A stretch of 64,000 bases of DNA from Microcoleus sp. EPA2 (GTDB lineage Bacteria; Cyanobacteriota; Cyanobacteriia; Cyanobacteriales; Microcoleaceae). Numbering within the stretch: position 1 is the stretch's first letter; the number at the start of each line of letters is the position of its first letter. This document shows, piece after piece, positions 1-9,451 of this stretch. A program made the position numbers and the translations under genes. Below the pieces are notes generated by a model, which saw nothing but the letters and a program-made list of their open reading frames with translations, was not told the DNA's origin and did no database searches. Location of the stretch: assembly GCA_020882975.1 (NCBI GenBank), contig JAHRFD010000008.1:140889-204888 (forward strand), given 5' to 3'.

Positions 1-2
1 TA

Positions 3-386
3 CTATTTTTAGATTTAGATGGATTTAAGTTAATTAATGACACTCTCGGACACAACATTGGCGATTTGCTTTTAAAAGCAGTTGCCGATCGCCTCAAACG
101 TTGCTTGCGTGGCAGCGATACGATCAGCAGATTGGGTGGCGATGAGTTCACAGTCATTTTGCCTGGAATTCCCGGTCGCGAGGAAACTGCGACAGTAGCT
201 GAAAAAATACGCGACACCATTCAGCAACCTTTTATATTAGAAGAACATACAGTTTCTGTAAGTACCAGTATTGGTATTAGTTTGTACCCCGTTGATACTC
301 AAGATCGAGATGTGTTAGTGAACAATGCTGATACTGCAATGTATCGTGCTAAGAAACTTGGTAAAAATCAATATCAGTTTAATTGA
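3..386 (+). CDS. Diguanylate cyclase GGDEF domain (C-terminal part, cut by window edge)
   Basis: The reading frame is open from base 3, so this is the 3' end of a longer gene. The peptide begins in the N-terminal half of a GGDEF domain (LDLDGFKLINDTLGH) and carries an intact GGDEF motif, so it should make cyclic di-GMP from two GTP. An RGSD tetrapeptide lies five residues before GGDEF, which matches the RxxD product-inhibition (I) site, so feedback control is likely. The protein ends about 60 residues after GGDEF without an EAL domain. The sensor part lies outside the window, so the input signal is unknown. Confidence 0.9.
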   Translation, partial: LFLDLDGFKLINDTLGHNIGDLLLKAVADRLKRCLRGSDTISRLGGDEFTVILPGIPGREETATVAEKIRDTIQQPFILEEHTVSVSTSIGISLYPVDTQDRDVLVNNADTAMYRAKKLGKNQYQFN

Positions 387-433
387 ATTAGGCGATCGGG
401 CATCAGAAGCAAGAGAAATGCAATTCCCCTCTG

Positions 434-458
434 TTAAGACGCTTTAAGTCTTATTTTT
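434..458 (+). terminator. Probable intrinsic terminator of the GGDEF gene
   Basis: A TAAGAC/GTCTTA stem with a short AT-rich loop is followed directly by five T residues, 48 bases after the stop of the diguanylate cyclase gene. The stem is short, so strength is uncertain. Confidence 0.5.
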
Positions 459-813
459 GAATTTTAAGCAGTGTCTAAAAAAATATTTTAGTCTTCAACC
501 CTACTGACAAGATGCAACCCGATGTATGACACCCTCTACGGTGGTAGTACACCCACTTGGTGCAACACCCCCTGATGTATTGTTAATGATAGTGAAACTT
601 ATTCAACAATTTTGAGTCTTAATTTCAAGTAATATTAAAACTTGCTAAAATCCTAGTCCGGCACAAAATTTAAATAGCTGAAAAAGCCTTTATTTCAAAG
701 GATTTCAGCATTTTTACTAGGTTCGTTTACAAAAAAGTCAAGACATCAGTGAATTTACGTAATTTACTCGATATAATAGTTTTCACGGAAGTGCATCAAC
801 GGGAATAAACACT
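459..813. other. Intergenic stretch with no recognised gene
   Basis: AT-rich spacer. No ORF with a recognisable product, RNA gene or repeat was found here. It may hold the promoter of the small ORF that follows. Confidence 0.5.
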
Positions 814-1041
814 ATGGGTACTTTGATTCGGCTCACAACCATGGCAACGCTAGCTACCTGTCTGCAAGTGAATATAGACAGACCAGCCCTTACTGCTGGA
901 CAAGTCAGCAATTCGACTGGTAACTTGACAGCAGGTCGATGGACTTCGACTGCTTCCAATAACTTTAGCTTGGAAAATTACTCACAATACGAACCAGACC
1001 CGAATGGGAACCCGAAAAGTGACGGTACCGGCACCCGCTAA
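814..1041 (+). CDS. Small hypothetical protein, possibly exported or truncated
   Basis: This 75-residue ORF starts with a weakly hydrophobic N-terminus (LIRLTTMATLATCLQV) and ends in a Pro/Asn/Gly-rich tail, PDPNGNPKSDGTGTR. The tail loosely resembles the GxGTR segment that precedes the folded part of some exported cyanobacterial DUF928-type proteins, so this could be a truncated relative. No convincing Shine-Dalgarno sequence precedes the ATG. It is convergent with nadB. It could equally be a chance ORF. Confidence 0.3.
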   Translation: MGTLIRLTTMATLATCLQVNIDRPALTAGQVSNSTGNLTAGRWTSTASNNFSLENYSQYEPDPNGNPKSDGTGTR

Positions 1042-1136
1042 ACAGACCCCCATCTCTCCCTCTGTGTCAAGAGTGTTCTCTGCGGTTAAATCATTCCAAT
1101 TCTTAATAAAGTTTTACAATACAACCAGAAACGATC

Positions 1137-2801
1137 TCAATTGTCCTGTGGTTGCGAAACAGGACCAGATTTATACCAATGGCAATGATGAATTAAAGTG
1201 TGCCTGCACCAATCCGGGTGACTGAGGGGATAGTCAAGGCGGTAGTGACCACCTCTACTTTCAGTACGGAAAGCAGCACTTTTGAGAATTAAGTAGCCAA
1301 TATCCAATAAATTGCCAACTTCTCCCCAATTTCGTAACACTACGCTGTTTTCTGCATCAGCCGGGGAAAAATTGAGAATTTGTCCATGTTGTAAATTATT
1401 AAGCGTTTGAGTCAAAGACAAAGAGGCAAATTCTTGTCGCCAAATTTCCACTTGAGCGATCGCACTTTCCAAATCCCTTTGGCCACGACAAATTCCCGCA
1501 CTTTGCCACACTAAATTCGGCAGATCGATCCGTAACTTTTCGATCGCCTCAATGTCAGAAACATGAATCGATTTGGCGATAATTTCCGGTGAATATTCCT
1601 CATCCTCAACAGCCTTGTCGCTGATACTTTCTACCTTCAACAGCGCCATTTGCGAGCCAAAAACTAGACATTCTAGCAAGGAATTACTCGCCAATCGGTT
1701 GGCACCATGTACCCCCGTGCTGGCAGTTTCTCCCACGGCGTACAAACCGGGAATCGAAGTTTCGTTGAACAAATCCGCGATAATCCCTCCCATCCAATAA
1801 TGGGCTGCTGGGGTTACAGGCACCGGTTCGGAAAACAGGTCAATTCCCCAATCAGCACATACTTGAATGATATTCGGAAACCGATAGCGCAGTCGATCGA
1901 CCGCAATCGGGCGCAAATCCAGCCAAACATGAGGTTCCCCTGTCTTCTGCAAGTGGCGGAAAATAGCACGACTGACAACATCCCTAGGAGCGAGTTCACC
2001 CGAAGGGTGATAGTCAAAAGCAAACCGATATCCTTTACCATCCACCAAATGAGCCCCTTCTCCCCGCACCGCTTCGCTAATCAGAAACCGAGGCGCGCCC
2101 GGTTTAGTCAAGGCTGTAGGATGAAACTGCACAAATTCTAAATCTCGCAGCAGGGCTCCGGCGCGCCATGCAATTGCTACCCCGTCTCCGGTACTTACTG
2201 ACGGATTGGTGGTTTGAGCAAATACCTGTCCGCCACCCCCAGTTGCTAGCACCACGGCCTGAGCCCGCAACCACTTGACAGTAGAGCCACAAATGGCGCT
2301 AATCCCCTGACAGCGCCCGGTGTCGTCTAGCCACAGACTGAGTGCAAATGCAGGAGAAAGCAGTTGAATATTTTGGCGGCTCAATACTTTTGCTGTCAGG
2401 GTACTCACCACTGCTTTGCCGGTGGTATCTGCTGAGTGGAGTACCCGGCGGCGGGAGTGGGCTGCTTCGAGGGTGAGTGCTAAATCTGTCCCGGTGCGAT
2501 CGAATGCAACGCCCATTTTTACCAAAGCATCAATACACTCAGGCGCTTCTGTTACTAAAAATTTCACCGCTTCCCAGTCGCAAAGGCCAGCCCCAGCTAC
2601 GAGTGTATCCTGAACGTGGAGTGCCGCAGAATCTTCCGGGGCGATCGCCGCGGCAATTCCTCCTTGGGCCCAATCGCTAGCAGAAACAGGCAGAGTGTTT
2701 TTATTAATCAAACCCACCTGCAAGTGTTCGGGGAGGCAAAGTGCCGTGTACAGACCGGCAGCCCCGGCACCTACAACCAATACGTCAAATTTGTCAGTCA
2801 T
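1137..2801 (-). CDS. nadB: L-aspartate oxidase
   Basis: FAD-dependent oxidation of L-aspartate to iminoaspartate, the first step of de novo NAD synthesis (partner: NadA quinolinate synthase, not in this window). The 554 residues match the usual family length. The N-terminus has the dinucleotide-binding GAGAAG motif (residues 11-16). The flavoprotein segments SDWAQGGIAAA, HPTAL, the arginine-bearing PRDVVSRA and the FAD-binding GANRLASNSL near residue 375 all follow in order. The C-terminal part is the helical fumarate-reductase-like domain. The gene stands alone; neighbours are unrelated. The closely related succinate dehydrogenase flavoprotein is less likely because of the NadB-type length and active-site spacing. 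Confidence 0.95.
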   Translation of the reverse strand: MTDKFDVLVVGAGAAGLYTALCLPEHLQVGLINKNTLPVSASDWAQGGIAAAIAPEDSAALHVQDTLVAGAGLCDWEAVKFLVTEAPECIDALVKMGVAFDRTGTDLALTLEAAHSRRRVLHSADTTGKAVVSTLTAKVLSRQNIQLLSPAFALSLWLDDTGRCQGISAICGSTVKWLRAQAVVLATGGGGQVFAQTTNPSVSTGDGVAIAWRAGALLRDLEFVQFHPTALTKPGAPRFLISEAVRGEGAHLVDGKGYRFAFDYHPSGELAPRDVVSRAIFRHLQKTGEPHVWLDLRPIAVDRLRYRFPNIIQVCADWGIDLFSEPVPVTPAAHYWMGGIIADLFNETSIPGLYAVGETASTGVHGANRLASNSLLECLVFGSQMALLKVESISDKAVEDEEYSPEIIAKSIHVSDIEAIEKLRIDLPNLVWQSAGICRGQRDLESAIAQVEIWRQEFASLSLTQTLNNLQHGQILNFSPADAENSVVLRNWGEVGNLLDIGYLILKSAAFRTESRGGHYRLDYPLSHPDWCRHTLIHHCHWYKSGPVSQPQDN

Positions 2802-3177
2802 TACTCCGCAGTGGTTAGACTTTTCAAGTCCGCCTGCGCGGATGAAAGTTTGTATAGCTTCTTACTTAACTATAGCAATGTTTATGAGAGAGTTCTGATA
2901 CAGTCCTGGACGCAATTGTCACAATTGCTAAGGTGCTCTACTTTCCCTAAGCCCTAAAAATTTTTCAAAAAACCTACCTGACGCACCGCAAAATTCGATT
3001 TTATCCTAGGTCATTCTTGTCTCGGACTAACTATCAATAAAACGCACTTAATTTACTCTAGCAATTTCGTTTTTATCGCTTGATTCTTGATAAAATAATG
3101 CTCATTATTGACGGAAGATTATTCCTTATTTTTTATTATTTTTACTGGCTTTTTAGGGAAGTAGGACATCAAGTAGA
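2802..3177. other. AT-rich intergenic spacer between nadB and psbU
   Basis: No gene recognised. It should contain the promoter region of nadB (minus strand) and sequence downstream of psbU. Several short ORFs here have no support. Confidence 0.5.
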
Positions 3178-3240
3178 AAGCAGAAGTCATCAGCCTCAAG
3201 ATTTTTTTCTTTTCAGCTTTTGGCATTCTGACTTCTGCTT
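3178..3240. terminator. Inverted repeat downstream of psbU
   Basis: Perfect 12-bp arms AAGCAGAAGTCA (3178-3189) and TGACTTCTGCTT (3229-3240) are separated by a 39-base loop containing a T-rich run. It lies about 85 bases downstream of psbU and may act as a terminator, or may be a dispersed palindrome. Confidence 0.4.
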
Positions 3241-3324
3241 GATGACTCAGACGTCTTGCGACTGACGGGGTTTATATCCCAAAATTTAGGTCAATCCAAC
3301 ATCCTTGCGGGTTACTGTGGCTTT

Positions 3325-3759
3325 CTAGTCGTAGAGACCATTGTTCAATCTGTTGTCTCCTTCAATAAAGACTGATTCAACATCTGTGACTGTAAATTTG
3401 TCCAGGTTAGCTTGCAACAACTTTTTCTGAGCTTCTGTCAAGTCGGAGATTTGGAGTACATCCTCAACTTTTTCGTAAGGAGCATTCTTAATAATTAGTC
3501 GAGCTAAAGTGGGATACAGCCCTGGATATTCCCGAAAGTTTCGGACACCGCTGTTGTTCAAATCCAGTTTTTTGCCAAATTCTGTGGCAAGTTTTTCGTC
3601 GGCGCGATTGGTTCTAGTGGGCGATTCCACGGCGATCAGCGATGATGATGGCAATACCAGACGGCTCAAAGAAGCCGCGATCGCGCTTTGGTCCCCAGCC
3701 CAGGCGAAGCAGCCCAGCACTAAGCCCAATACTGCCAATAGACGACCTAATCGTTTCAT
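3325..3759 (-). CDS. psbU: Photosystem II 12 kDa extrinsic protein PsbU
   Basis: Extrinsic lumenal subunit that stabilises the Mn4CaO5 cluster and PsbV on the donor side of photosystem II. The 144-residue precursor has a lumen-targeting signal peptide (Lys/Arg start, hydrophobic [15 protein letters not shown], cleavage near AIAA at about residue 29). The mature part carries the family signature [20 protein letters not shown], the helix-hairpin-helix-like core ([18 protein letters not shown]) and the terminal [14 protein letters not shown]. It is monocistronic. Other oxygen-evolving subunits (psbO, psbV) are not in the window. Confidence 0.96.
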   Translation of the reverse strand: MKRLGRLLAVLGLVLGCFAWAGDQSAIAASLSRLVLPSSSLIAVESPTRTNRADEKLATEFGKKLDLNNSGVRNFREYPGLYPTLARLIIKNAPYEKVEDVLQISDLTEAQKKLLQANLDKFTVTDVESVFIEGDNRLNNGLYD

Positions 3760-3866
3760 GAAGTTATGTCTCCCAATTTAATACACAGCATTTATGTAGA
3801 GATTACCATTTTGCTTATGCAGTTTTCGCAAGAAATCGGGGACTCGTGCCGAGTCCGAATTCTTGG

Positions 3867-4847
3867 CTAACTCTTGCCGATGGATTTCAAAAAAGTGTCC
3901 AAGTCTCTATAGGTACTCCCGTAAGTCACTGTCGGAGTGTCGTAACCTTTCAAATCCACGACGTGGCGATCGAAAGCGCTCTCTGCCCCCAATTCCCGCA
4001 GGTATTTGTAGGTAGTTTGTCCTACGGCGATGTCCTTACCCAGTTCCTTGGTGCAAGATTCCAAGCGAAACGCAGCATTGACAGTATCTCCCAAGGCTGT
4101 GTAGTCCGATCGATCGCTGCTACCAGAATTTCCTACCATTGCATAACCAGTGTTAATTCCCACACCGACTCGCAAAGGAAAAGGTAGGGGGTAACGAGTG
4201 CTCAGTTCGTCCGTTGCCTTGTGCAGTTGGCTCAAAGCTTGACAAATTAGCATCATTTCGTCATTACTCACACCATCGGTTTTGTGGAACCATACTGCCA
4301 TGATCGCATCGCCGATGTATTTATCTACCCAACTACCGTGTTTGCGAATGATGTGTCCTGAAGAACGGAACCAACTGCCAATCACTTCCGAGAGGATAGT
4401 TTCGTCTAACTGCCGAGTCAGCACCGTGAAGTCTCGGATATCCATTACCATGACACTAATCAGGCTGCGGACTGTTAAAGTTGCTGTAAAATCATCGGAG
4501 TCTGTGTCGTGTGTCTGAGTGAGTTGGCGACTGGGGGTTGGGTCATAGAAGTCTAATTCGGTTTGACCGAACATGAGCCGATCGCCATTTTTGAGTGTCA
4601 CCGGAATACTTACCCGCCGCCCGTTGACAAAAGAACCATTGCGGCTTCCCAAGTCGATCAGGTAAAATTCTCCGGTTTCCATTTGCTGTAACATCGCATG
4701 ATTCCGGGAAATCCAGCGATCGACTAACACAAAATTATTGTCATCACTCCGCCCTACTGTCCAGCAATTGCTGCCAGCCAGGGGCAAGTAGCGATTGCCA
4801 CCTTCTGTGCGAAGTACCATATGTGGGTTCGTTTGCAAAGTCACCAC
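3867..4847 (-). CDS. FHA domain-containing adenylate/guanylate cyclase
   Basis: The 326-residue protein has an N-terminal FHA phosphothreonine-binding domain (about residues 25-105; GRSDDNNFVL, SRNHAML, GSRNGSFVNG) joined to a class III nucleotide cyclase catalytic domain (about 130-310). Both metal-binding aspartates are visible (in VMDIRDFT and YIGDAIM). The base-selecting Lys/Asp pair of adenylate cyclases appears as VDKYIGD and SDYTALGD, and the transition-state Asn and Arg as NAAFRLE. It should therefore be active and probably makes cAMP. The FHA domain suggests control by a Ser/Thr kinase. The PP2C phosphatase at 35 kb could oppose such signalling, but no link is visible in the sequence. 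Confidence 0.9.
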   Translation of the reverse strand: MVTLQTNPHMVLRTEGGNRYLPLAGSNCWTVGRSDDNNFVLVDRWISRNHAMLQQMETGEFYLIDLGSRNGSFVNGRRVSIPVTLKNGDRLMFGQTELDFYDPTPSRQLTQTHDTDSDDFTATLTVRSLISVMVMDIRDFTVLTRQLDETILSEVIGSWFRSSGHIIRKHGSWVDKYIGDAIMAVWFHKTDGVSNDEMMLICQALSQLHKATDELSTRYPLPFPLRVGVGINTGYAMVGNSGSSDRSDYTALGDTVNAAFRLESCTKELGKDIAVGQTTYKYLRELGAESAFDRHVVDLKGYDTPTVTYGSTYRDLDTFLKSIGKS

Positions 4848-5112
4848 AGTCTTAGAAACGACATCAATTCGACCGATTTAAAGTTCTACACTTGCAATTT
4901 TAGATTGACCGGGAGTTTTATAATTGATAGTTTGGCTAAAAAAACTCAAATCCCCTATTCTAAAATTTTAGATTGTTTAGTCGATTTTCGATGCACCGGA
5001 CTGACTTAGTATGACCGAATTCTAGGGCACCCACAAGCGAGCTTATCTATTGTTGCTGCCAAAAGTTACGCCCATGCAGCAACCCTTGTTCAAATAGAAA
5101 CCAAATAATTTT

Positions 5113-5880
5113 ATGTTGTCGAAAAGAATTTTGCCCTGTCTGGATGTAAAAGCTGGCCGCGTAGTCAAAGGTGTCAATTTTGTCAACCTTAAAGATGCTG
5201 GCGATCCGGTAGAAATGGCACAGGTTTACAATGATGCTGGTGCTGACGAGTTGGTGTTTCTGGATATTACTGCGACTCATGAAGACCGCGACATTATTAT
5301 TGATGTAGTGTACCGGACTGCCGATCGAGTTTTTATCCCTTTGACCGTCGGTGGTGGTATCCAATCCTTGGATACAATTAAAAGTTTATTGAGGGCTGGT
5401 GCCGATAAGGTGAGTATTAATTCAGCGGCGGTGCGCGATCCCAGTTTAATCGACAAAGCGAGCGATCGATTTGGCAATCAGTGTATTGTAGTGGCGATCG
5501 ACGCCCGCCAACGACAAGACGCAGATAATCCCGGTTGGGATGTCTACGTGCGCGGAGGGCGAGAAAATACGGGCAAAGATGCCGTCGCCTGGGCAAAGGA
5601 AGCCGAAAAACGGGGCGCGGGCGAATTGCTGGTGACAAGTATGGACTCTGACGGCACTCAAGCTGGCTATGACTTGGATTTAACCAGAAGTATCGCTGAA
5701 ACTGTCGAAATTCCGGTGATTGCTTCCGGTGGTGCCGGCAACTGCCACCACATCTACGAAGCAGTGACTGAAGGTAAAGCCGAAGCAGCCCTGCTAGCTT
5801 CGCTGCTGCATTACGGCCAACTCAACGTGGGACAAATTAAGACTTATCTAGCAGAATGCCAAATTCCCGTGCGCCTGTAA
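5113..5880 (+). CDS. hisF: Imidazole glycerol phosphate synthase cyclase subunit HisF
   Basis: Uses ammonia from the HisH glutaminase to convert PRFAR to imidazole glycerol phosphate plus AICAR, linking histidine and purine synthesis. The 255-residue TIM barrel has the catalytic Asp11 ([13 protein letters not shown]) and the second catalytic Asp near residue 130 (VAIDARQ). Phosphate-binding glycine loops (VGGGIQS, ASGGAGN) are also present. Length and N-terminus ([11 protein letters not shown]) agree with the family. hisH is not adjacent, which is usual in cyanobacteria where his genes are scattered. Confidence 0.96.
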   Translation: MLSKRILPCLDVKAGRVVKGVNFVNLKDAGDPVEMAQVYNDAGADELVFLDITATHEDRDIIIDVVYRTADRVFIPLTVGGGIQSLDTIKSLLRAGADKVSINSAAVRDPSLIDKASDRFGNQCIVVAIDARQRQDADNPGWDVYVRGGRENTGKDAVAWAKEAEKRGAGELLVTSMDSDGTQAGYDLDLTRSIAETVEIPVIASGGAGNCHHIYEAVTEGKAEAALLASLLHYGQLNVGQIKTYLAECQIPVRL

Positions 5881-6236
5881 CGTGAATTTAAGTAGAAAGG
5901 AGAGGGAGAGATGGGGAGTCTCACAACTATCACCTGACGCTACAACCGGAATTGAGATAAATTCATCCTCGGCGTGTGTCCCCATCACTGTCTTTTCCCT
6001 GTTTCTTGTTCCCTCTTCCCTATTCCTTGTGCTTTTTTCAAAATATTCCCTGAGAAGGATTTCAAACGCCACTGGTTTTAGTTACATATATATTAGTGGA
6101 ATTTGAAAGACCGCAACTGCTCAATGCTATTGCTGCTCTCAAAATTAAACCCAATATTGTCTAGGGTTTGATTAATCATCAACCCGTTAACAATTGTGGT
6201 CTCGAAAAAAAAATCTCGAAAAGGAAACTTGTTGGT

Positions 6237-6578
6237 ATGTCTTTTATGAATTTTAATCTATCTGTCAAAGGTTTAGTTCGTAGTTTTGTAGCCATTTGTT
6301 TTTGTACATTGCTGTTTGTTTCTAACGTTTTTCCCGCCTTGGCAGTTACCAGCAAACCTACAGAAGCTACCGACCAACTTTTAGGCATTGAAAAAGAAGC
6401 TCAAAAGGCTGTTTTGAAAGACCCGATGTCTATGCAAGAAACTCAGAAAAAAGCCAACGAAGGGATTAATGAAGTTCAGGGAGATGCGGATAGCGAAAAG
6501 ATGATGAATCCTGGCAATACCAGTGCTACATCCTTTGAGCAACAAGTCAAAAAGGCTGTTAGCAAGATCAAAGATTAA
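6237..6578 (+). CDS. Small exported conserved protein
   Basis: The chosen ATG is preceded at good spacing by the purine-rich AAAAGGAAAC; an in-frame upstream start at 6168 would add residues without a ribosome site. The 113-residue product has a signal peptide (hydrophobic VAICFCTLLFVSNVFPALA, cleavage after ALA near residue 34). A hydrophilic, Lys/Glu/Gln-rich, probably helical mature part follows. Similar small exported proteins in cyanobacteria are often labelled low-temperature-induced, but I cannot confirm this. Cellular role unknown. Confidence 0.7.
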   Translation: MSFMNFNLSVKGLVRSFVAICFCTLLFVSNVFPALAVTSKPTEATDQLLGIEKEAQKAVLKDPMSMQETQKKANEGINEVQGDADSEKMMNPGNTSATSFEQQVKKAVSKIKD

Positions 6579-6620
6579 TTTATTTGTCAGTTTTCAACTG
6601 TTAGTTTCAAACTCCTATTA

Positions 6621-6653
6621 AATCCCTGGCTTATTAAAGAAGTCGGGGATTTT
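6621..6653 (+). terminator. Stem-loop terminator after the small exported protein gene
   Basis: AATCCCTGGCTT and AAGTCGGGGATT form a 12-bp stem (two imperfect pairs) followed by TTT, 43 bases after the stop codon. Confidence 0.55.
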
Positions 6654-6728
6654 GTCATGATTAATCAGGCGAATTAGTCTTGGTTTAATTCCACACTTCT
6701 TATCCCAAATCCCAAATCCGTATGGGGA

Positions 6729-7745
6729 TTAAATTGAATAAAAAAGCGGAAAAGATTTAGCATCTTTCGGTTTAACAAAAACTCTTTGTTGTGGCTGCAA
6801 CTGTAAAATGTCAAACCTTTCTCTAGTCAAATTAGCATTGACTACTTGACCGTCATCTAAAGTTAATTCTACCTGAATTTCCCACCCTAAATGAATCAAC
6901 CGACTGATTCTGGCTGGTACTGTGGCACTGTTTTCTGTAGTTTCAATTACCACGTCGTGAGGGCGCAAGAACATCTCCGGGTTGGCTGAGTCAAAGCCGT
7001 TGTCTTGAAACATCCTGGAACTGCTGGGCAATACATTCACAGGCCCGATAAAACTCATGACAAAAGCACTGGCTGGATGGTCGTAAATTTCTGCGGGTGT
7101 TCCTACTTGTTCGATTTTACCTTTACTCATGACTGTAATTCGATCGGCAACTTCCATCGCTTCTTCTTGGTCGTGGGTAACAAAGACTGTGGTAACGTGA
7201 ACCTCGTCGTGCAATCGTCGCAACCAAGCACGCAAATCTTTCCGAACTTTGGCATCCAGTGCTCCAAAAGGTTCGTCTAACAGTAGCACTTTTGGTTCCA
7301 CAGCCAAAGCTCTAGCTAGGGCTACCCGCTGTCGCTGGCCTCCTGAGAGTTGGGACGGGTATCTATCCCCCAATCCTCCCAACTGCACCAAATTCAACAA
7401 TTCCTCTACCCGCGATTTGACTTTCGCAGGTGCTGTTTTCTGAATTTCCAGCCCAAAAGCGATATTTTTCCGCACTGTCATGTGTTTGAATAGGGCGTAG
7501 TGCTGAAACACAAACCCAATTTTGCGGTCTTGGACGCTGGTATTGGTGGCATCTTGGCCTGTGAGCCAGATTTTGCCGGAGTCGGGCATTTCTAGGCCGG
7601 CAATCAGTCGCAGCAGGGTAGACTTGCCTGAACCAGAGGGGCCGAGCAATGCGACTAGGGAACCGGATTCAATTTCTAAGCTGACTTGATCGAGTGCTTG
7701 GAAACTGCCAAAGTGTTTTGATACGTTTTCGACAAGTATGCCCAT
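6729..7745 (-). CDS. cysA: Sulfate/thiosulfate ABC transporter ATP-binding protein CysA
   Basis: ATPase of the sulfate importer. The start used here ([13 protein letters not shown]) gives 338 residues, the usual CysA length. The frame stays open upstream for 102 codons, but those codons are repeats (see the heptamer array) and are not part of the protein. Walker A is GPSGSGKST (35-43), the signature is LSGGQRQR, and Walker B is [11 protein letters not shown]. The C-terminal third is the TOBE-like regulatory domain seen in the CysA/PotA group. The permease genes cysT/cysW and a binding protein are absent here, so a paralogous ATPase for another importer is possible. No Shine-Dalgarno sequence is visible because the upstream repeat is pyrimidine-rich on the coding strand. 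Confidence 0.85.
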   Translation of the reverse strand: MGILVENVSKHFGSFQALDQVSLEIESGSLVALLGPSGSGKSTLLRLIAGLEMPDSGKIWLTGQDATNTSVQDRKIGFVFQHYALFKHMTVRKNIAFGLEIQKTAPAKVKSRVEELLNLVQLGGLGDRYPSQLSGGQRQRVALARALAVEPKVLLLDEPFGALDAKVRKDLRAWLRRLHDEVHVTTVFVTHDQEEAMEVADRITVMSKGKIEQVGTPAEIYDHPASAFVMSFIGPVNVLPSSSRMFQDNGFDSANPEMFLRPHDVVIETTENSATVPARISRLIHLGWEIQVELTLDDGQVVNANLTRERFDILQLQPQQRVFVKPKDAKSFPLFYSI

Positions 7746-7750
7746 AGGAA

Positions 7751-7862
7751 GGAAGAAGGAAGAAGGAAGAAGGAAGAAGGAAGACGGAAGACGGAAGAAG
7801 GAAGAAGGAAGACGGAAGACGGAAGAAGGAAGACGGAAGAAGGAAGAAGGAAGAAGGAAGAA
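7751..7862. repeat. STRR heptamer array, 16 units of GGAAGAA/GGAAGAC
   Basis: Sixteen uninterrupted 7-bp units, GGAAGAA or GGAAGAC, end 5 bp before the cysA start codon. Because 7 and 3 are coprime, the array reads open in the cysA frame and encodes a 7-residue periodic peptide (FRLPSSF type). Heptanucleotide arrays of this kind (short tandemly repeated repetitive sequences) are known from filamentous cyanobacteria. Confidence 0.95.
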
Positions 7863-7866
7863 GTCA

Positions 7867-8004
7867 CTCCCCCAGCCCCCCCTCAGACAAATCATCGTTT
7901 TGTAGGGGCGGTGCCCCCGTGCCCGCCCCTCATCTCTCCCCCAGCCCCCCCTCAGACAAATCATCGTTTTGTAGGGGCGATGCCCCCGTGCCCGCCCCTC
8001 ATCT
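7867..8004. repeat. Two adjacent 69-bp direct repeats
   Basis: Copies at 7867-7935 and 7936-8004 differ by one base (GGGGCGGTG versus GGGGCGATG). Each contains a C-rich tract, a TCAGACAAATCATCG segment and the GTAGGGGC...GTGCCCGCCCC motif that is a common dispersed repeat of cyanobacteria. The copies abut exactly and lie upstream of the cysA heptamer array, between divergent cysA and argC. Confidence 0.9.
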
Positions 8005-8306
8005 CCGGTTTTGATGTCGGGGATTAGTAGTTTTATAGAACGATCGCACATCGGTTTGTCAATTCTAGAGTTTTTGCGATCGACCGATCTACAAAAGTAA
8101 CAAATTTATGAGAGTAAACCCAGCTTGGACAGAGAGTGGCACTTAAAAACCAGATGTTGAGGGTCTCCACGGAGTGTGTCCACATCGCCAGCGCAGGTCG
8201 ATCGCAAAACAACACAATTATTGACCGCCAAAGTTGCCATTTGATACTATAATGCAGCAAAAGTTAAAGCGTTTTTTAGGTTTCAAGGGCTCAGGGGTAA
8301 AAAAAA
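8005..8306. other. Divergent promoter region between cysA and argC
   Basis: No gene recognised. It probably holds the argC promoter and, beyond the repeats, that of cysA. I could not identify a CysR, NtcA or ArgR operator with confidence. Confidence 0.4.
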
Positions 8307-9365
8307 ATGGGAAATGTTGGACGTGTGCCTGTAGGAATTATCGGCGCTTCAGGGTACGGCGGCGTGCAACTTGTACGGTTGCTGGCGGATCACCCGGCGG
8401 CAGAAGTAGTGTATTTGGGGGGGGATAGCAGTGCGGGAAAACCTTATTCCAGCCTTTATCCCCATCTGACTAACTGCATTGATTTGACAGTCGAGGCGAT
8501 CGACTTAGAAACAATAGCGGCCAAATGTGAAGTTGTGTTTCTGTCCCTACCTAACGGTTTGGCTTACCAAATGGCACCGACACTAATCGAAAAAGGCTGC
8601 AAAGTCTTGGATTTGTCGGCTGACTACAGGTTTGAAAATCTTGACACTTACAAAGCTTGGTACGGTGGCGATCGCTCGGACTCTGCTCTAGCAGCAACCG
8701 CTGTTTATGGTTTACCAGAACTGTATCGCGATCGCATTAAAAACGCTCAATTAGTAGGCTGTGCCGGCTGCTACGTCACAGCTAGTTTGTTGGCCCTGGC
8801 CCCCTTGCTCAAACAAGGTATCATCGTTCCAGAAACTGCAATTATCGATGCTAAGTCTGGATCTTCGGGAGGAGGCCGCAAAGGCGAAATTAATCTATTG
8901 TTGGCAGAAGCTGACAACTCCATAGGCGCTTACGGCGTGGGCCGCCACCGCCACACGCCCGAAATTGAGCAAATTTGTAGCGATTTAGCTGGACACGATA
9001 TTAAAGTCCAATTTACTCCTCACCTGATGCCGATGGTGCGGGGAATTCTGGCAACTGTTTACGCAAATTTGCGCGATCCGGGATTGGTACGGGAAGATTT
9101 AATCACCATTTTCAACGCTTTTTACCGCAATTCTCCTTTAGTAAAAGTTTTGCCGGCGGGGGTTTATCCACAGTCAAAATGGGCTTGTGGTACAAATCTT
9201 TGTTACATTGGCGTGGAAGTAGATCCGCGTACTGACAGAGTAATTGTGATGTCGGCGATCGATAATTTAATTAAAGGTCAAGCCGGACAAGGTATCCAGT
9301 GCATGAACTTGATGATGGGCTGGGAAGAAACTTTGGGTTTACCTCAATTGGCTTTCTATCCTTAA
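8307..9365 (+). CDS. argC: N-acetyl-gamma-glutamyl-phosphate reductase
   Basis: NADPH-dependent reduction of N-acetylglutamyl phosphate to the semialdehyde in arginine synthesis. The 352 residues match the family. The nucleotide-binding GASGYGG loop is at about residues 13-19. The catalytic cysteine lies in GCAGCYVT (near 152) and the catalytic histidine in GRHRHTPEI (near 213). The active-site motif deviates from the classical NPGCYPT form: the residue two before the Cys is Ala, not Pro. The rest of the protein is well conserved, so it is probably active. The weak site AGGGGTAA precedes the ATG. Confidence 0.95.
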   Translation: MGNVGRVPVGIIGASGYGGVQLVRLLADHPAAEVVYLGGDSSAGKPYSSLYPHLTNCIDLTVEAIDLETIAAKCEVVFLSLPNGLAYQMAPTLIEKGCKVLDLSADYRFENLDTYKAWYGGDRSDSALAATAVYGLPELYRDRIKNAQLVGCAGCYVTASLLALAPLLKQGIIVPETAIIDAKSGSSGGGRKGEINLLLAEADNSIGAYGVGRHRHTPEIEQICSDLAGHDIKVQFTPHLMPMVRGILATVYANLRDPGLVREDLITIFNAFYRNSPLVKVLPAGVYPQSKWACGTNLCYIGVEVDPRTDRVIVMSAIDNLIKGQAGQGIQCMNLMMGWEETLGLPQLAFYP

Positions 9366-9394
9366 TTGAGAGTTCGGTAATTGGGAATTGGGTC

Positions 9395-9451
9395 GGGGCG
9401 GGTTTACGAAATGATTGATTTTAGGCAATTATCGTTTGTAAAACCCGCCCC
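9395..9451. repeat. Palindromic dispersed repeat (GGGGCGGGTTTAC arms)
   Basis: Arms GGGGCGGGTTTAC (9395-9407) and GTAAAACCCGCCCC (9438-9451) flank a 30-base loop. It sits just after argC and may also serve as a transcription terminator. Confidence 0.75.

Noticed and set aside
5047..5661. Minus-strand ORFs overlapping hisF
   Set aside because: hisF is complete and conserved in the plus frame; the others show no family resemblance.
7746..8051. N-terminal extension of CysA by 102 residues
   Set aside because: The extra codons are the heptamer array and the 69-bp duplication; the conserved ABC-protein start is at 7745.
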